Made by a program: the position numbers and the translations under genes. A DNA stretch of 64,000 nucleotides. It comes from Chlorobiaceae bacterium. GTDB taxonomy: Bacteria > Bacteroidota > Chlorobiia > Chlorobiales > Chlorobiaceae. The notes beneath the pieces are model-generated. The model was not told the origin of the DNA. It ran no database searches and saw nothing but the letters and a program-made list of their open reading frames with translations. The stretch covers positions 62,001 through 126,000 of the forward strand of contig JABDHK010000006.1 of NCBI GenBank assembly GCA_012972835.1, given 5' to 3'. Positions 41,736 through 52,584 of this stretch are shown piece after piece (position 1 is the first letter of the stretch; every line of letters begins with the position of its first letter).

Positions 41736-42074
41736 ATGGCCATGACCGTCGAGATAAAAAACGGCAAGCTCTGCATCGAGATTGGCCTTGAAACAACAAA
41801 TCTGTCTGCATCAGTCAAGACGCTTGTTGTAGCGAGCAATCACGATAATACTGCCGCGTCGGATATGATCGAAGGAAAACCGCTGAGGATGCCGAAGGCT
41901 GTTGCGATGGATGCAGTGTCTGTTGTGAAAATTATGGTTGAAGAAAATCAAATTGTTATCCGCCCGATGGTTGACAAAAAGCAGGAGCTTGCAATATTAC
42001 TTGCTGGTGTAACAGACAATAATTTACATAGAGAAACCGATACGGGCGAAGTGGTTGGAAATGAAATCTGGTGA
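41736..42074 (+). pseudogene. Chimeric remnant with a MazE-like antitoxin C-terminus
   Basis: A 112-residue frame of two unrelated halves. Residues 1-48 (MTVEIKNGKLCIEIGLET...) resemble the start of a small hypothetical protein. Residues 50-112 match the AbrB/MazE antitoxin from its middle on (RMPKAVAMDA, VEENQIVIRPM, LLAGVT...LHRETDTGEVVGNEIW), but the N-terminal strand with GNS is missing. No MazF toxin gene follows. A deletion joining two genes is the likeliest origin, leaving a dead antitoxin that may or may not be translated. Confidence 0.7.
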
Positions 42075-42105
42075 TTGTATGGACGTTACTCTACAGGAAA
42101 GCATC

Positions 42106-42423
42106 TCACCCTGTCTGGATTTCTGTTTTCAGGGCGATCTCTTCAAGAATTGAGCTAACTTTCAGGCAGGAGTTCATCTGCCCGAAATAGACGATGCTTT
42201 GTCCGCGGGTGTGGACCTCCCAGGTACAGCGTTCGGCTTTCTGACGGCTGCACTGGGTTGCTTTGATGATCTGCACAATTACCTCGTCGAAGGAGTGCTC
42301 TTCATCGTTGAACAGCACAACGCGGTATGCATCGAGCGTATCGGTTCCTGAGCTTTGTTCACTCTCTTTTGTTACTGGCACCGGTATGGATGCTGTCCAC
42401 CTAGCAAGAAGGGAGGAGTTCAT
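42106..42423 (-). CDS. clpS: ATP-dependent Clp protease adaptor ClpS
   Basis: A 105-residue adaptor that delivers N-degron substrates to ClpAP-type proteases. The conserved [17 protein letters not shown] segment and the C-terminal half with [17 protein letters not shown] are clear. The ATG at 42423 (MNSSLLARW) is preferred over an in-frame ATG at 42483 because the extra 20 residues are not family-like, though the protein is somewhat long at the N-terminus either way. It is a single gene, next to ldcA and 18 bp or more away on the same strand. Confidence 0.85.
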   Translation of the reverse strand: MNSSLLARWTASIPVPVTKESEQSSGTDTLDAYRVVLFNDEEHSFDEVIVQIIKATQCSRQKAERCTWEVHTRGQSIVYFGQMNSCLKVSSILEEIALKTEIQTG

Positions 42424-42501
42424 GGTTATACCGTGCTTTGGTTGTGAATGTTTAAAATAGGCAATACTTTCTCTAAGATACAACAGTGGCGGCTACTCTG
42501 T

Positions 42502-43449
42502 CTACTTTTCAATAACCGCTTCGAGTGCGCCGAGTGAAAAGTTGCCTGACGTGGATATCTCTATCCTGAAGCGGGCACCGACCGGGATTGTCATCAAATC
42601 AAGTACATGGCCATAGGAGAGTCCAGAGAGGACAGTTGCATGGTTGTTGAGCGTGCTGTAATATTCAAAAACTCTTTTCAGTCGTTCATCCTCTCCGGTT
42701 TTTTCGGGGTTTCCGTAGAACTGGCCGAAAAGTATGGCGTTGCACCTTGAAAGAAGGTTTGCATTGGAGAGGTGCGAGAGCATGCGGTCGATTCGGTATG
42801 CCGGCTCGTTGATGTCTTCGAGAAAAAGAAGTGTCTCACGGAAGGAGGGAAGAAAGGGGGTGCCTATCATTGAGGAGAGTACTGAAAGGTTGCCTCCGAT
42901 GAGCTGGCCTTCAGCCGTTCCTTCCCTGAAACAGGTAACGGGATGGCTCTGGTGGTTTTGAAGCGAGAGCGCATAGTTCGGTGAGGTGAGCATTCCCCAG
43001 AAATGCTCTTCGGTATAGGGGGTGGGCGCATAGAGTTCAGTTGCAAGCATGGGACCGGAAAAACTTATCAGTCCGGTTTTTGTGTAGATGGCCAGGGAGA
43101 GCGCGGTAATATCTGAATAACCGGCAAGAATTTTCGGGTTTGCAGCTATCAGGCTGTAGTCGATATTGTTCAAGAGGCGGGCGGCACCAGCTCCTCCCCG
43201 CACGCAGAATATTGCCTGGACTGCCGGGTCGCTGAACATGCTGTGAATATCGTGCAGCTTCTCTTTGTCGGCAATAGCCGGGTCAGGGTCAATACGGTTA
43301 AGGTGGAGAGAGGGTTTGACCTTGTAACCGTTTTTTTCGAGATAGAGGATCGCCTGCCCGATTTTTTCAGGATAAGCGCAATGTGACGAAGGAGAGATAA
43401 GCCCGATGGTATCTCCCTTGCGCAGGGCTTTTGGTGTGAGGTTTTTCAT
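42502..43449 (-). CDS. ldcA: LD-carboxypeptidase (S66 family)
   Basis: A 315-residue peptidase that removes the terminal D-alanine of murein tetrapeptides during cell-wall recycling. The nucleophile region LAGYSDITALSLAIYTKTG (about 108-126) is visible, as are the GGAGAARLLNNIDYSLI stretch before it and the later C-terminal domain. The ATG at 43449 (MKNLTPKALRKGD) is chosen over 43470 because the atpC terminator at 43455-43495 overlaps the longer version. No signal peptide, so cytoplasmic. Confidence 0.88.
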   Translation of the reverse strand: MKNLTPKALRKGDTIGLISPSSHCAYPEKIGQAILYLEKNGYKVKPSLHLNRIDPDPAIADKEKLHDIHSMFSDPAVQAIFCVRGGAGAARLLNNIDYSLIAANPKILAGYSDITALSLAIYTKTGLISFSGPMLATELYAPTPYTEEHFWGMLTSPNYALSLQNHQSHPVTCFREGTAEGQLIGGNLSVLSSMIGTPFLPSFRETLLFLEDINEPAYRIDRMLSHLSNANLLSRCNAILFGQFYGNPEKTGEDERLKRVFEYYSTLNNHATVLSGLSYGHVLDLMTIPVGARFRIEISTSGNFSLGALEAVIEK

Positions 43450-43454
43450 AAAAC

Positions 43455-43495
43455 CAAAAAACATCAGCACCCGTGAAGATGCTGATGTTTTTTAT
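43455..43495 (-). terminator. Intrinsic terminator after atpC
   Basis: Perfect 11-bp stem aaacatcagca (43459-43469) / tgctgatgttt (43480-43490), with a 10-base loop and T-runs on both strands. It ends the atpD-atpC unit and, being symmetric, can act both ways. It separates atpC from ldcA. Confidence 0.88.
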
Positions 43496-43509
43496 TCATT
43501 TACATGAAA

Positions 43510-43776
43510 TCAGGAAATGTTTTCGGTCAGCAGAATGGCTTTGTTGCCGCTGACCTCAAAAAAACCGTCCGAGATGGAAAATGACTGTTCGGTGCGATCT
43601 GCCAGTGCAAGTTTGACCTTGCCGTTTTTCAGTGAAGAAAGCAGGGGAGCATGGTTTTTCAGTACCTGAAATTGTCCACTTTCGCCCGGTGCTGTAATAC
43701 TGATAACCTCCCCTGAAAAATAGAGTTTCTGGGGAGTGACGATCTCTATATTGAACCCTTTATCGGAATTCGCCAT
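43510..43776 (-). CDS. atpC: F1Fo ATP synthase epsilon subunit
   Basis: An 88-residue beta-sandwich subunit ([36 protein letters not shown]). It lacks the C-terminal helical pair of longer epsilons, as in Chlorobi and some other groups. The start is 15 bp after the atpD stop, so it is cotranscribed. The pair lies apart from the main atp operon, as described for green sulfur bacteria. Confidence 0.95.
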   Translation of the reverse strand: MANSDKGFNIEIVTPQKLYFSGEVISITAPGESGQFQVLKNHAPLLSSLKNGKVKLALADRTEQSFSISDGFFEVSGNKAILLTENIS

Positions 43777-43791
43777 GATGCTTCGGTTGGT

Positions 43792-45201
<1,410 letters not shown>

Positions 45202-45234
45202 TTATAGAGTAATCAAACGTTGAAACATCCAGGC

Positions 45235-45273
45235 ATTCATGCCCGGGGCCTTTCTTAACCGGGAATTATGAAT
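45235..45273. terminator. Imperfect stem-loop between tRNA-Thr and atpD
   Basis: attcat/atgaat and cccgg/ccggg arms can pair around a 12-base loop, with a small bulge. It lies downstream of tRNA-Thr on the minus strand and upstream of atpD. A role as tRNA terminator is plausible but no clear T-run follows. Confidence 0.4.
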
Positions 45274-45309
45274 CAGATCATCCCGTTGGTAATGGCAGTC
45301 CAGGATACG

Positions 45310-45382
45310 AGCCACCTGCGGGAGTCGAACCCACGACCTACTATTTACGAAACAGTTGCTCTACCAACTGAGCTAAGGTGGC
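45310..45382 (-). tRNA. tRNA-Thr (anticodon CGU)
   Basis: The minus-strand cloverleaf is complete. Acceptor GCCACCT pairs with the 3' AGGTGGC, D-arm GCTC...GAGC, anticodon stem ACTGT/ATAGT with loop TTCGTAA (anticodon CGT), and T-arm with GGTTCGACTCC. The 3' CCA is not encoded. It reads ACG. The gene stands alone between atpD and the divergent TlpA-like gene. Confidence 0.95.
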
Positions 45383-45540
45383 CTAAGCATATAAAAAAAT
45401 CAAGCCGAAATATAATTTTTTTGATACAGAAACACAAAGATAAATACATACCATTTATAGCTGTCAAAAAAAAGAAGAATTGTATATTAAAGATCAAGGG
45501 AAATAGTGATTGATTCTTTATAACTGGAACCAGGAAAAAA

Positions 45541-46086
45541 ATGGTGAAGATGGTTAGGTATTCTCTACGGGCGCTGATGCTCACTTGCTGTTTATTGACC
45601 GGTGTAACAATGAAGCTGCTTGCCTCTTCTCCAGCAGAGGGTGTTCCGCCTGCTCCGGCATTTTCAGTTATCTCTCTTGATGGGAAAACAGTTGGTTCGA
45701 CCAACCTTACAGGTACAACATATATTATCAATTTTTTCGCATCATGGTGCCCCCCCTGCCGTTCGGAGATTCCTGATATGGTTACCCTTCAGAATCGATT
45801 TGGTCGCAAAGGATTTACATTTATTGGCGTGGCGGTTAATGAGACCGAACCGGCTATCCGCGAGTTTATCAAAAAAAACAAAATTACTTATCCTGTAGTT
45901 ATGGCTAACGAGCAGATAGTCAATGCTTTCAGCCGGTACGTTGACGGAGGAATACGGGCAATCCCTACCTCTTTTGTTGTGAACTCTTCAGGCCGGATTA
46001 CTCAGGTTATTACCGGGGCAAGAAGTCAAGAGGTTTTTGAAAAAATGATTGTTGATGCTCTCAGGAAACAGAAAACAAAGAAATAA
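45541..46086 (+). CDS. Thioredoxin-fold TlpA/ResA-like protein
   Basis: A 181-residue protein with an N-terminal hydrophobic signal/anchor (about 8-30) and a TlpA-like domain. The active site is WCPPC (Cys70 and Cys73 in ASWCPPCRSEIP), and the family cis-proline region AIPTSFVV lies further on. Such proteins act outside the cytoplasmic membrane as thiol-disulfide reductants, often for cytochrome c or sulfur-oxidising enzymes; no such gene is next to it here. The start is ATG 45541, with internal ATGs as weaker options. An intrinsic terminator follows. Confidence 0.88.
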   Translation: MVKMVRYSLRALMLTCCLLTGVTMKLLASSPAEGVPPAPAFSVISLDGKTVGSTNLTGTTYIINFFASWCPPCRSEIPDMVTLQNRFGRKGFTFIGVAVNETEPAIREFIKKNKITYPVVMANEQIVNAFSRYVDGGIRAIPTSFVVNSSGRITQVITGARSQEVFEKMIVDALRKQKTKK

Positions 46087-46157
46087 AGCCTTCATCACAT
46101 GATTGATGATTTTCAGGTCAGGATACAGTGTAGTATCCGGATATATATTTCCCTTAT

Positions 46158-46195
46158 AACGTCTGCAGCCAGTGTTGGGTGCGGACGTTTTTTTT
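46158..46195 (+). terminator. Intrinsic terminator after the TlpA-like gene
   Basis: aacgtctgca pairs with tgcggacgtt (one G-U) around a 12-base loop, followed by eight Ts. It sits 29 bp before the pckG start. Confidence 0.88.
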
Positions 46196-46223
46196 ATAAC
46201 CCTTAGACAGCGAAAGAAAGATT

Positions 46224-48089
46224 ATGACTTTACTTCAGATTAATCCTCCGGATTATGTGAAAAACAAAAAGCTGATTCAGTGGGTACAGGAAACCGCTGA
46301 CATTTGTCGCCCGAGTTCTGTACACTGGTGCGATGGCTCCATGGAAGAGTACGATGCTCTCTGTCAGAAGATGGTGGAGAGCGGTACCTTCATCAAGCTT
46401 TCCGAAGAGAAGCGCCCAAACAGCTATCTCTGCCGTTCTGACCCAAGTGATGTTGCAAGGGTTGAGGACAGAACATACATCTGCAGCCTTCGCCGCCAGG
46501 ATGCAGGCCCGACCAACAACTGGGTCGCACCCAAAGAGATGAAAGAGACTCTCAATGAGCTTTTCACCGGTTGTATGGCTGGCAGAACCATGTATGTTAT
46601 TCCTTTCAGCATGGGACCTCTTGGATCACCTATTGCGCATATCGGCGTTGAAATATCCGACTCTCCCTATGTTGTTACCAACATGCGCATTATGACTCGA
46701 ATGGGCCGCCAGGTCACGGAGCTGCTTGGTGAAAGCAAAGAGTTTGTACCTTGTCTGCACTCAGTAGGTGCACCGCTTGAGCCTGGTGCTATTGATGTCG
46801 CATGGCCCTGCAATGGCAAAAAATATATCGTACATTTTCCTGAAGAGCGCTTGATTGTCTCCTACGGCAGCGGTTATGGTGGTAATGCTCTGCTTGGCAA
46901 GAAATGTTTTGCATTACGTATTGCATCCTCTATGGCTCGTGATGAAGGCTGGCTTGCAGAGCATATGCTGATTCTTGGTGTTGAATCACCTGAAGGTGAA
47001 AAAACCTATGTTGGAGCTGCATTCCCGAGTGCCTGTGGTAAAACCAATTTTGCAATGCTTATTCCGCCCCACTCTTTTGAGGGTTGGAAGGTGACTACAA
47101 TCGGAGACGATATTGCGTGGATCAAGCCAGGTGAGGATGGTCGGCTTCATGCGATCAATCCGGAGTATGGCTTCTTTGGCGTTGCACCCGGTACGTCGGA
47201 ACAGTCAAATCCGAATGCAATGGCGACACTCGCCAAGAACTGTATTTTCACCAACGTTGCCATGACTCCGGACGGAGATGTCTGGTGGGAAGGAATGACC
47301 AAGGTCGCTCCCGATGAACTTATCGATTGGCAGGGTAATCGCTGGACTCCTGATTGTGGAAGGGTTTCTTCGCATCCTAATGCCCGCTTTACCTCCCCAG
47401 CAAATCAGTGTCCTTCGCTTGATCCCGACTGGGAAAATCCTAAAGGGGTGCCAATCAGTGCCTTTATTTTTGGTGGACGCCGTGGGGATACCGTTCCTCT
47501 TGTCTATCAGTCTGCAAACTGGAATTTCGGTGTATACCTTGCAGCTACAATGGGCTCAGAAAAAACTGCAGCAGCAGCAGGTACAGTTGGCGATGTTCGC
47601 CGCGATCCTTTTGCCATGATTCCTTTCTGTGGCTACCACATGGGTGATTATTTCAATCACTGGCTCCATGTTGGCCGTACTCTTCAGGAACCACCAAGAA
47701 TTTTTGGTGTCAACTGGTTCCGCAAAGATGAGAACGGCAAGTTTCTCTGGCCAGGTTTCGGCGATAATATGCGCGTCCTGCAATGGATTGTTGGTCGTGT
47801 GCGTGGACATGCTGCCGCTGTTGAAAGTCCTCTTGGCTGGATGCCAAAGTATGAGGCGATAAACTGGACCGGTCTTGATGAGATGACTTCAGAGAAGTTT
47901 TCAAAACTGATGTCGGTAGACCGTGAAGCATGGAAAAAGGAGCTGCTTTCACATGAGGAGCTTTTTGCCATGATTTATGACAGGCTGCCAAAGGAGTTTA
48001 CCCATATCCGTGAGCTGATGCTCTCGACACTTTGGATGTCTCCCGAACACTGGTCACTGGCACCGGAAGATTACACTCGTGATCTCTGA
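46224..48089 (+). CDS. pckG: Phosphoenolpyruvate carboxykinase (GTP)
   Basis: A 621-residue enzyme that interconverts oxaloacetate + GTP and PEP + CO2 + GDP, linking the reductive TCA cycle to gluconeogenesis. The P-loop-like kinase motif [14 protein letters not shown] (about 269-282), the metal-binding TIGDDIAWI, and [13 protein letters not shown] are diagnostic of the GTP type. Length is normal. ATG 46224 has a GAAAGAAAG purine-rich site upstream. It is followed by an intrinsic terminator and is probably a single-gene unit. Confidence 0.97.
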   Translation: MTLLQINPPDYVKNKKLIQWVQETADICRPSSVHWCDGSMEEYDALCQKMVESGTFIKLSEEKRPNSYLCRSDPSDVARVEDRTYICSLRRQDAGPTNNWVAPKEMKETLNELFTGCMAGRTMYVIPFSMGPLGSPIAHIGVEISDSPYVVTNMRIMTRMGRQVTELLGESKEFVPCLHSVGAPLEPGAIDVAWPCNGKKYIVHFPEERLIVSYGSGYGGNALLGKKCFALRIASSMARDEGWLAEHMLILGVESPEGEKTYVGAAFPSACGKTNFAMLIPPHSFEGWKVTTIGDDIAWIKPGEDGRLHAINPEYGFFGVAPGTSEQSNPNAMATLAKNCIFTNVAMTPDGDVWWEGMTKVAPDELIDWQGNRWTPDCGRVSSHPNARFTSPANQCPSLDPDWENPKGVPISAFIFGGRRGDTVPLVYQSANWNFGVYLAATMGSEKTAAAAGTVGDVRRDPFAMIPFCGYHMGDYFNHWLHVGRTLQEPPRIFGVNWFRKDENGKFLWPGFGDNMRVLQWIVGRVRGHAAAVESPLGWMPKYEAINWTGLDEMTSEKFSKLMSVDREAWKKELLSHEELFAMIYDRLPKEFTHIRELMLSTLWMSPEHWSLAPEDYTRDL

Positions 48090-48108
48090 TATGCGTATTC
48101 TAAATTAT

Positions 48109-48149
48109 AAAACAGAAAAGGCGCCTTCAAAGGTGCCTTTTCTGTTTAT
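48109..48149 (+). terminator. Intrinsic terminator after pckG (bidirectional)
   Basis: aaacagaaaaggc-cctt and its complement (ggtgccttttctgttt) form a long stem with a 4-base loop. The A/T-rich arms give T-runs on both strands, so it can also end dodecin transcription. Confidence 0.85.
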
Positions 48150-48162
48150 ACTCATCAATCTC

Positions 48163-48375
48163 TCAGTTTTCGTCGAGGGTGAAGCCGATTTTTACCGAAA
48201 CCTGCCAGTAGGCAATTTTCTGGTTTTCTACATGACAGCGGGTTTCCAATACTTCAACCCACTTGATATTTCTTATTGATTCAGAAGCTTTGGTAACAGC
48301 ATTATTGACAGCTTCTTCAATGCTTGTTGGCGAAGAGCCTACAATTTCAATTTTCTTGTAAATGTGGGAGCCCAT
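48163..48375 (-). CDS. Dodecin (flavin-storage protein)
   Basis: A 70-residue protein matching dodecins: KKIEIVGSSPTSIEEAVNNAVTKA, then NIKWVEVLETRCHVENQKIAYWQVSVKIGF, with the flavin-stacking tryptophan near residue 39. The dodecamer binds and buffers flavins. It is tail-to-tail with pckG across the shared terminator. Confidence 0.92.
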   Translation of the reverse strand: MGSHIYKKIEIVGSSPTSIEEAVNNAVTKASESIRNIKWVEVLETRCHVENQKIAYWQVSVKIGFTLDEN

Positions 48376-48511
48376 GGTATGTAGAGGTTTTTGTGCTAAA
48401 AAAAAGAAGTTACGCTTAAGGTGATACGTTCTTCATGTCAGCACTATATTAGCAATTCGTGCGAAATCTTCAAAACACCATTCGAGGGCTTACGCATTTT
48501 TGGTAATGTTT

Positions 48512-48781
48512 TCAACGGGCACTCTCTTTCTCTTCACGAGAATGCCCGATAAGGTTTTCAGCGGAGAGGGTTGCTTGTATATATGCAAACTCCATTGAGC
48601 TAATAAAGTTTCTGGATGAACGCCAGAAGGGAATTGGTCCGAGGCGTTTTATCATGGAGGCATGTACCTTTGGAAGAGCATGGTCGATAGTGTGTTCGGC
48701 TCCCGTGGTCATGCCCCAGAAGCTATGGTCGGAAGGAAGTGGTTCCGGTGGAACTAAAGGCTCGCCATGTTCCATTTTCAC
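48512..48781 (-). CDS. Probable C-terminal part of the SWIM protein, in another frame
   Basis: An 89-residue frame starting at GTG 48781, overlapping the stop of the SWIM gene by 4 bp (GTGA). Its GEPLVPPEPLPSDHSFWG and MIKRLGPIPFWRSSRNF segments resemble the C-terminal tail of longer SWIM zinc-finger proteins. Either it is a separate, coupled subunit or the SWIM gene has a frameshift near 48780-48790. Only a comparison with homologues decides. Confidence 0.5.
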   Translation of the reverse strand: MKMEHGEPLVPPEPLPSDHSFWGMTTGAEHTIDHALPKVHASMIKRLGPIPFWRSSRNFISSMEFAYIQATLSAENLIGHSREEKESAR

Positions 48782-49371
48782 CTTGGTTTGTTGCCGATAG
48801 CTTTGATAAAGGCATTTTTGTCTATTCCCCGTAAGGTGAAGAGGAGAAATGGATCACGGTCAAAGGCTTCGGCCATGAGATAGATAACCGCGGCAATGTG
48901 TTTGCAGGGGTTCGAGTAGTCGGGACAGGTACAGGTGGTCTCGAGATCATGGTATTTCACTGGAAAGAGAGGGACTTTGGCAGTTTTACATACCTGCTCT
49001 ATGCTTTCAGGCATTTCACTGCTGAGGAGTTGTGCTATATAGATTGGTTTTGCTGCAAGTTTGGCGGTCAGGGTGGCCTGCTCGATTGTTGAATAATGGT
49101 TGAGCTGGATTTTAATCGAGTAAGGTAGTGATCTTGAACCCTGAACTTTCGCCGATACTCCTTTGGAGGTAATAACAAGATCGGTGACCTGACCGCTTCG
49201 GGCATAGGATTTTCCACGCGCAAGTCTTGCCCCGATTGGAAAACTTTCGAGCGTCTTAATCCACTGTTTTCCCCACCAGGTGGAGGCAAGCGCGCCCCGT
49301 TTGTTTTGTGCCTTGATGCCCCCTTTTGCAGCTTTGGGTATAGAGCTGTAGTGTGTATACCATGCAGACAT
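48778..49371 (-). CDS. SWIM zinc-finger protein
   Basis: A 197-residue protein with an N-terminal region shared by SWIM proteins (TWWGKQWIKTLESFPIGARLARGKSYARSGQV) and the SWIM finger CTCPDYSNPCKH (CxCx6CxH) at about 147-158. SWIM domains bind DNA or proteins. The gene starts 4 bp after the SNF2 helicase stop on the same strand, so the pair is an operon; this pairing recurs in many bacteria. A tail in another frame follows (see 48512). Confidence 0.85.
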   Translation of the reverse strand: MSAWYTHYSSIPKAAKGGIKAQNKRGALASTWWGKQWIKTLESFPIGARLARGKSYARSGQVTDLVITSKGVSAKVQGSRSLPYSIKIQLNHYSTIEQATLTAKLAAKPIYIAQLLSSEMPESIEQVCKTAKVPLFPVKYHDLETTCTCPDYSNPCKHIAAVIYLMAEAFDRDPFLLFTLRGIDKNAFIKAIGNKPR

Positions 49372-49375
49372 AAGG

Positions 49376-52300
49376 TTATTCTCCCGATGCTTCTTGACCG
49401 AGCATGATCAGGTTAAGCAAATCGTTGTTTGACAATTCGGTTAGCCACTGCTCTCCGGTTCCGAGAACTTTACCGGCTACGGTTGTTTTATTATCGATCA
49501 TATCATCAATACGCTCTTCGAGCGTTCCTGCAGTAATGAATTTATGAACCTCAACGTTTTTATTCTGCCCGATACGGAATGCCCGGTCAGTAGCCTGATT
49601 CTCTACGGCAGGGTTCCACCACCGGTCATAGTGAATGACATGATTGGCTGAGGTAAGATTGAGGCCCGTTCCGCCAGCCTTAAGTGAAAGTATGAAGATT
49701 CCTGGAGAGTGGCTCTCTTGCTGAAAGGTTTCGATCATCTGGTCCCGCTTTTTTTTGCTGACACCGCCATGCAGAAAAAATACCTCTTCACCGAACAGCT
49801 CCTGCAGGTATCGCTGTATGATTGTGCCCATCTGTGTAAACTGGGTAAAAACAAGAGTTTTTTCACCGGCTTCACGGATTTCATCAAGCAGTTCTGTCAA
49901 ACGCTGCAATTTGCCGGAGCGGTTTATGATGGCTGAATTATCACCAAGAAAATGAGCAGGATGGTTGCAGACCTGTTTAAGTTTCAGTAGAAGGGCAAGT
50001 ACCAGTCCTCGCCGGTCAATGCCTTCCGCAGACTTGATTTTTTCGTGCAGCTCGTCAACAACTGCCTTGTAAAGTGAGGCCTGTTCTTTAGTGAGCGTGC
50101 AATACTCCTTCATTTCAATTTTATCGGGCAGATCTGAAATGATTGAGGAGTCGGTTTTCATGCGACGTAGAATAAAGGGGCCGGTTAGTTTTTTTAATCT
50201 GGTTGATGCTTCACTATCGCCATTCCACTGAATCGGGGTATAAAAGTTTTCTCTGAAAAAGTGCTGGGTACCGAGAAAACCTGGATTGAGAAAATCCATC
50301 AGTGCCCACAGGTCGCCTACATGGTTTTCGACAGGTGTGCCGGTCAAGGCAATACGGTAATCCGCCTTGACCGAACGTGCTGCTTTTGACTGCTTGGTTT
50401 CAGAGTTTTTTATGTTCTGTGCCTCATCAAGCACAACGCCTGCCCACGATATCTCTGAAAAAAGCTCAATGTTTCGCATCAGCAGGCTGTAGCTTGAAAT
50501 GACAAGCGCGGACTCATTGGCAGCCTTGCGAAATTTGGCGGCTTTTAAACGGTCGGTGCCGTGATGGATCAGTATGGGTAGATCTGGCGTGAACTGTTGT
50601 ACTTCCTTCCGCCAGTTGTTAACAACGGAGGTCGGACAGATCAGCAGTACTGCTCTTTTCTCGCCAAGATCCCGTTCTCGCTGAATCATTGCAAGAGTCT
50701 GGATAGTTTTTCCGAGGCCCATGTCATCAGCAAGGCAGGCGCCAAGTCCCCATTCCCGAAGAAAAGAGAGCCATGAATAGCCCCGCTCCTGATAGGGCCG
50801 GAGCTTTCCCCGAAGCCGATCAGGTTGCGGGCGGATCTCAAACTGGCTATGATCGGAAAGCTTTTCAAGCAGATCCTGAAGCCATCCATCGACCTCAATT
50901 GAGCGAACAAGTACTCCATCCTCTTTTCTTTTTGCGCCAAGTGCTGTTGTGAGGATATGGCGGGCAGAGAGTTTTTCGTTTGGTTTTTTTTCAAGATAAC
51001 GAACAGCCGCAGCAAGCTCTTTTTGATCGAGTTGTGTCCATTGCCCCCGCACTTTCAGTAGCGGCGCTTTCAAGGCCGCCAACATTTTCAGTTCATCCAG
51101 ATCAAGTTCGTCGTTACCGAGAGCTGCAGCATAATCGCAGGCAATCATAGTATCGAGAGTCAGGCAGGAGCCGCTTTCCTGCATTACAGGCACTTTTGCC
51201 TTTGTTTTAATACCAATCCGGTTGAATCCTCCCCGACCGCTCCACCACGAAGGAAGCATGACAATAAAACCTGCCCTGCGAAGGAGATCGGCGTACTCTG
51301 AAAGAAAGCTGTAAGCCCCCTCTGCATCAAGGGTAAAACCCGCGGGATTTTTCTTTTTCAGGCTGTCGGTGACTGCTGGATAAAGCGCGGATGCTTGACC
51401 TAATGCCGTCAGAATAAATTCGGCACTATCGTCTGCATAGGATTTAATGTGTTGTGATGCTGTGCTCTCTGGCTTCCATAGATCTCCAGCATCAAGAATC
51501 AGACTTGGGTCGGTTTTTAACTGAATTTGATAGATCACCTGCCAGAGATCTCTGTTTTTGCCCGTTTCAGGTGGTTCTGCAAGCCTGAAGCAGAAGGTGA
51601 ACGGGGAAGACTCAAGCACATCGATTGGACGGCGCCATAGTGTGAGCTGGCGGCCAAGATCCTCAATTTCGCGCACTTTATCCCATACTATTTGAGGCTG
51701 AGTACTCAAAAGCGCCTGTAACCAGGCCTCATGAATGCTTTCAGATTGAGTACCTGACAAGAGACTGTTTTTTTCATAAAAACATCGTACTATGATATCC
51801 ACAATAGAAGAGAGCAGCTTCTTCAGCACTGATGATCTTGCCTCTTCAGGGGGGAGTGTATCAGTTCTGCTGAGAGATCGGCATACCGGAGGCATGCTTT
51901 CTGCAAGTTTTCCAAGCACTATAGAGGCTTCAGTGTCAGGAAATGGAACCCATCGGGCTTCCCTGACACTATTGTGCAGCATGATCGAAGGAAGAAACAA
52001 CTGGCTTGAAACGAGGTTCAGGGCACTGCTTACTACCTGACGAACCCAGATAATCGAGTTGCCAAAAATAACACCGCTTCCAGGGATGTTCCCCTTTTTG
52101 GAAAGAAGCAAAAGTTCCTGCAAGGAGTTGAGGTCAAGCCGAAGTGCGGTAATGAGAAAAGGCTGGAGACTCTCTTTGCGGCGCTTGTCGGGTTCATCAC
52201 CAATAAGGGAAGATGAGAGTAGAGGCTCTTTTCCCCGGCAAGGGAGCCATGCGACAAGTTCTTCTGTTGTGTTTTTACTAAAGGTGAAAGAGATACCAAT

Positions 52301-52378
52301 ACCGTGTAATGCCAGCCGAAGTTCTACGAGATTGCCCGGTGTGTTTCCCTCACTCCAGAGCATCGGAGTGCCATCCAA
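49376..52378 (-). CDS. SNF2-family DNA helicase/ATPase
   Basis: A 1000-residue ATPase with a long N-terminal extension. The SNF2 motifs I (DDMGLGKTIQTLAMI, about 544-558), II (DEAQNIKN), III (TGTPVENH), V (KAGGTGLNLTSANHVI) and VI (QATDRAFRIGQNK) all look intact. The bacterial Rad54/RapA-like subgroup with a SWIM partner is poorly understood; DNA translocation in repair or chromosome upkeep is the usual guess. The start is ATG 52378. The SWIM gene follows after 4 bp. Confidence 0.9.
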   Translation of the reverse strand: MDGTPMLWSEGNTPGNLVELRLALHGIGISFTFSKNTTEELVAWLPCRGKEPLLSSSLIGDEPDKRRKESLQPFLITALRLDLNSLQELLLLSKKGNIPGSGVIFGNSIIWVRQVVSSALNLVSSQLFLPSIMLHNSVREARWVPFPDTEASIVLGKLAESMPPVCRSLSRTDTLPPEEARSSVLKKLLSSIVDIIVRCFYEKNSLLSGTQSESIHEAWLQALLSTQPQIVWDKVREIEDLGRQLTLWRRPIDVLESSPFTFCFRLAEPPETGKNRDLWQVIYQIQLKTDPSLILDAGDLWKPESTASQHIKSYADDSAEFILTALGQASALYPAVTDSLKKKNPAGFTLDAEGAYSFLSEYADLLRRAGFIVMLPSWWSGRGGFNRIGIKTKAKVPVMQESGSCLTLDTMIACDYAAALGNDELDLDELKMLAALKAPLLKVRGQWTQLDQKELAAAVRYLEKKPNEKLSARHILTTALGAKRKEDGVLVRSIEVDGWLQDLLEKLSDHSQFEIRPQPDRLRGKLRPYQERGYSWLSFLREWGLGACLADDMGLGKTIQTLAMIQRERDLGEKRAVLLICPTSVVNNWRKEVQQFTPDLPILIHHGTDRLKAAKFRKAANESALVISSYSLLMRNIELFSEISWAGVVLDEAQNIKNSETKQSKAARSVKADYRIALTGTPVENHVGDLWALMDFLNPGFLGTQHFFRENFYTPIQWNGDSEASTRLKKLTGPFILRRMKTDSSIISDLPDKIEMKEYCTLTKEQASLYKAVVDELHEKIKSAEGIDRRGLVLALLLKLKQVCNHPAHFLGDNSAIINRSGKLQRLTELLDEIREAGEKTLVFTQFTQMGTIIQRYLQELFGEEVFFLHGGVSKKKRDQMIETFQQESHSPGIFILSLKAGGTGLNLTSANHVIHYDRWWNPAVENQATDRAFRIGQNKNVEVHKFITAGTLEERIDDMIDNKTTVAGKVLGTGEQWLTELSNNDLLNLIMLGQEASGE

Positions 52379-52533
52379 TACGGAAACATGCAGTGCTATA
52401 ATCAGTTAACCTGTTCCGATAATGTATTTTCTACTGTTTTAACAGAATATGCGGAAGATTGCTGAAATAAGCAATGACGAGAAGTGTAAAGATAATCAGG
52501 AAAATGGAGCGGTGCTTATCGATGATGGGTACG

Positions 52534-52570
52534 GCCCGAAACAATCGTAACGCTGATGATTGTTTCGGGC
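52534..52570 (-). terminator. Perfect 13-bp stem-loop after the GPR1/FUN34-like gene
   Basis: gcccgaaacaatc (52534-52546) pairs without mismatch with gattgtttcgggc (52558-52570) around an 11-base loop. No long T-run follows on the minus strand, so it may stabilise the mRNA end or act as a weak terminator. Confidence 0.65.
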
Positions 52571-52584
52571 AATAAAGGATAGGG

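Noticed and set aside
52431-52584. Small membrane ORF after the transporter-like gene (ends IFLIIFTLLVIAYFSNLPHI)
   Set aside because: No acceptable start codon near the hydrophobic part; it overlaps the stem-loop. Possibly a remnant.
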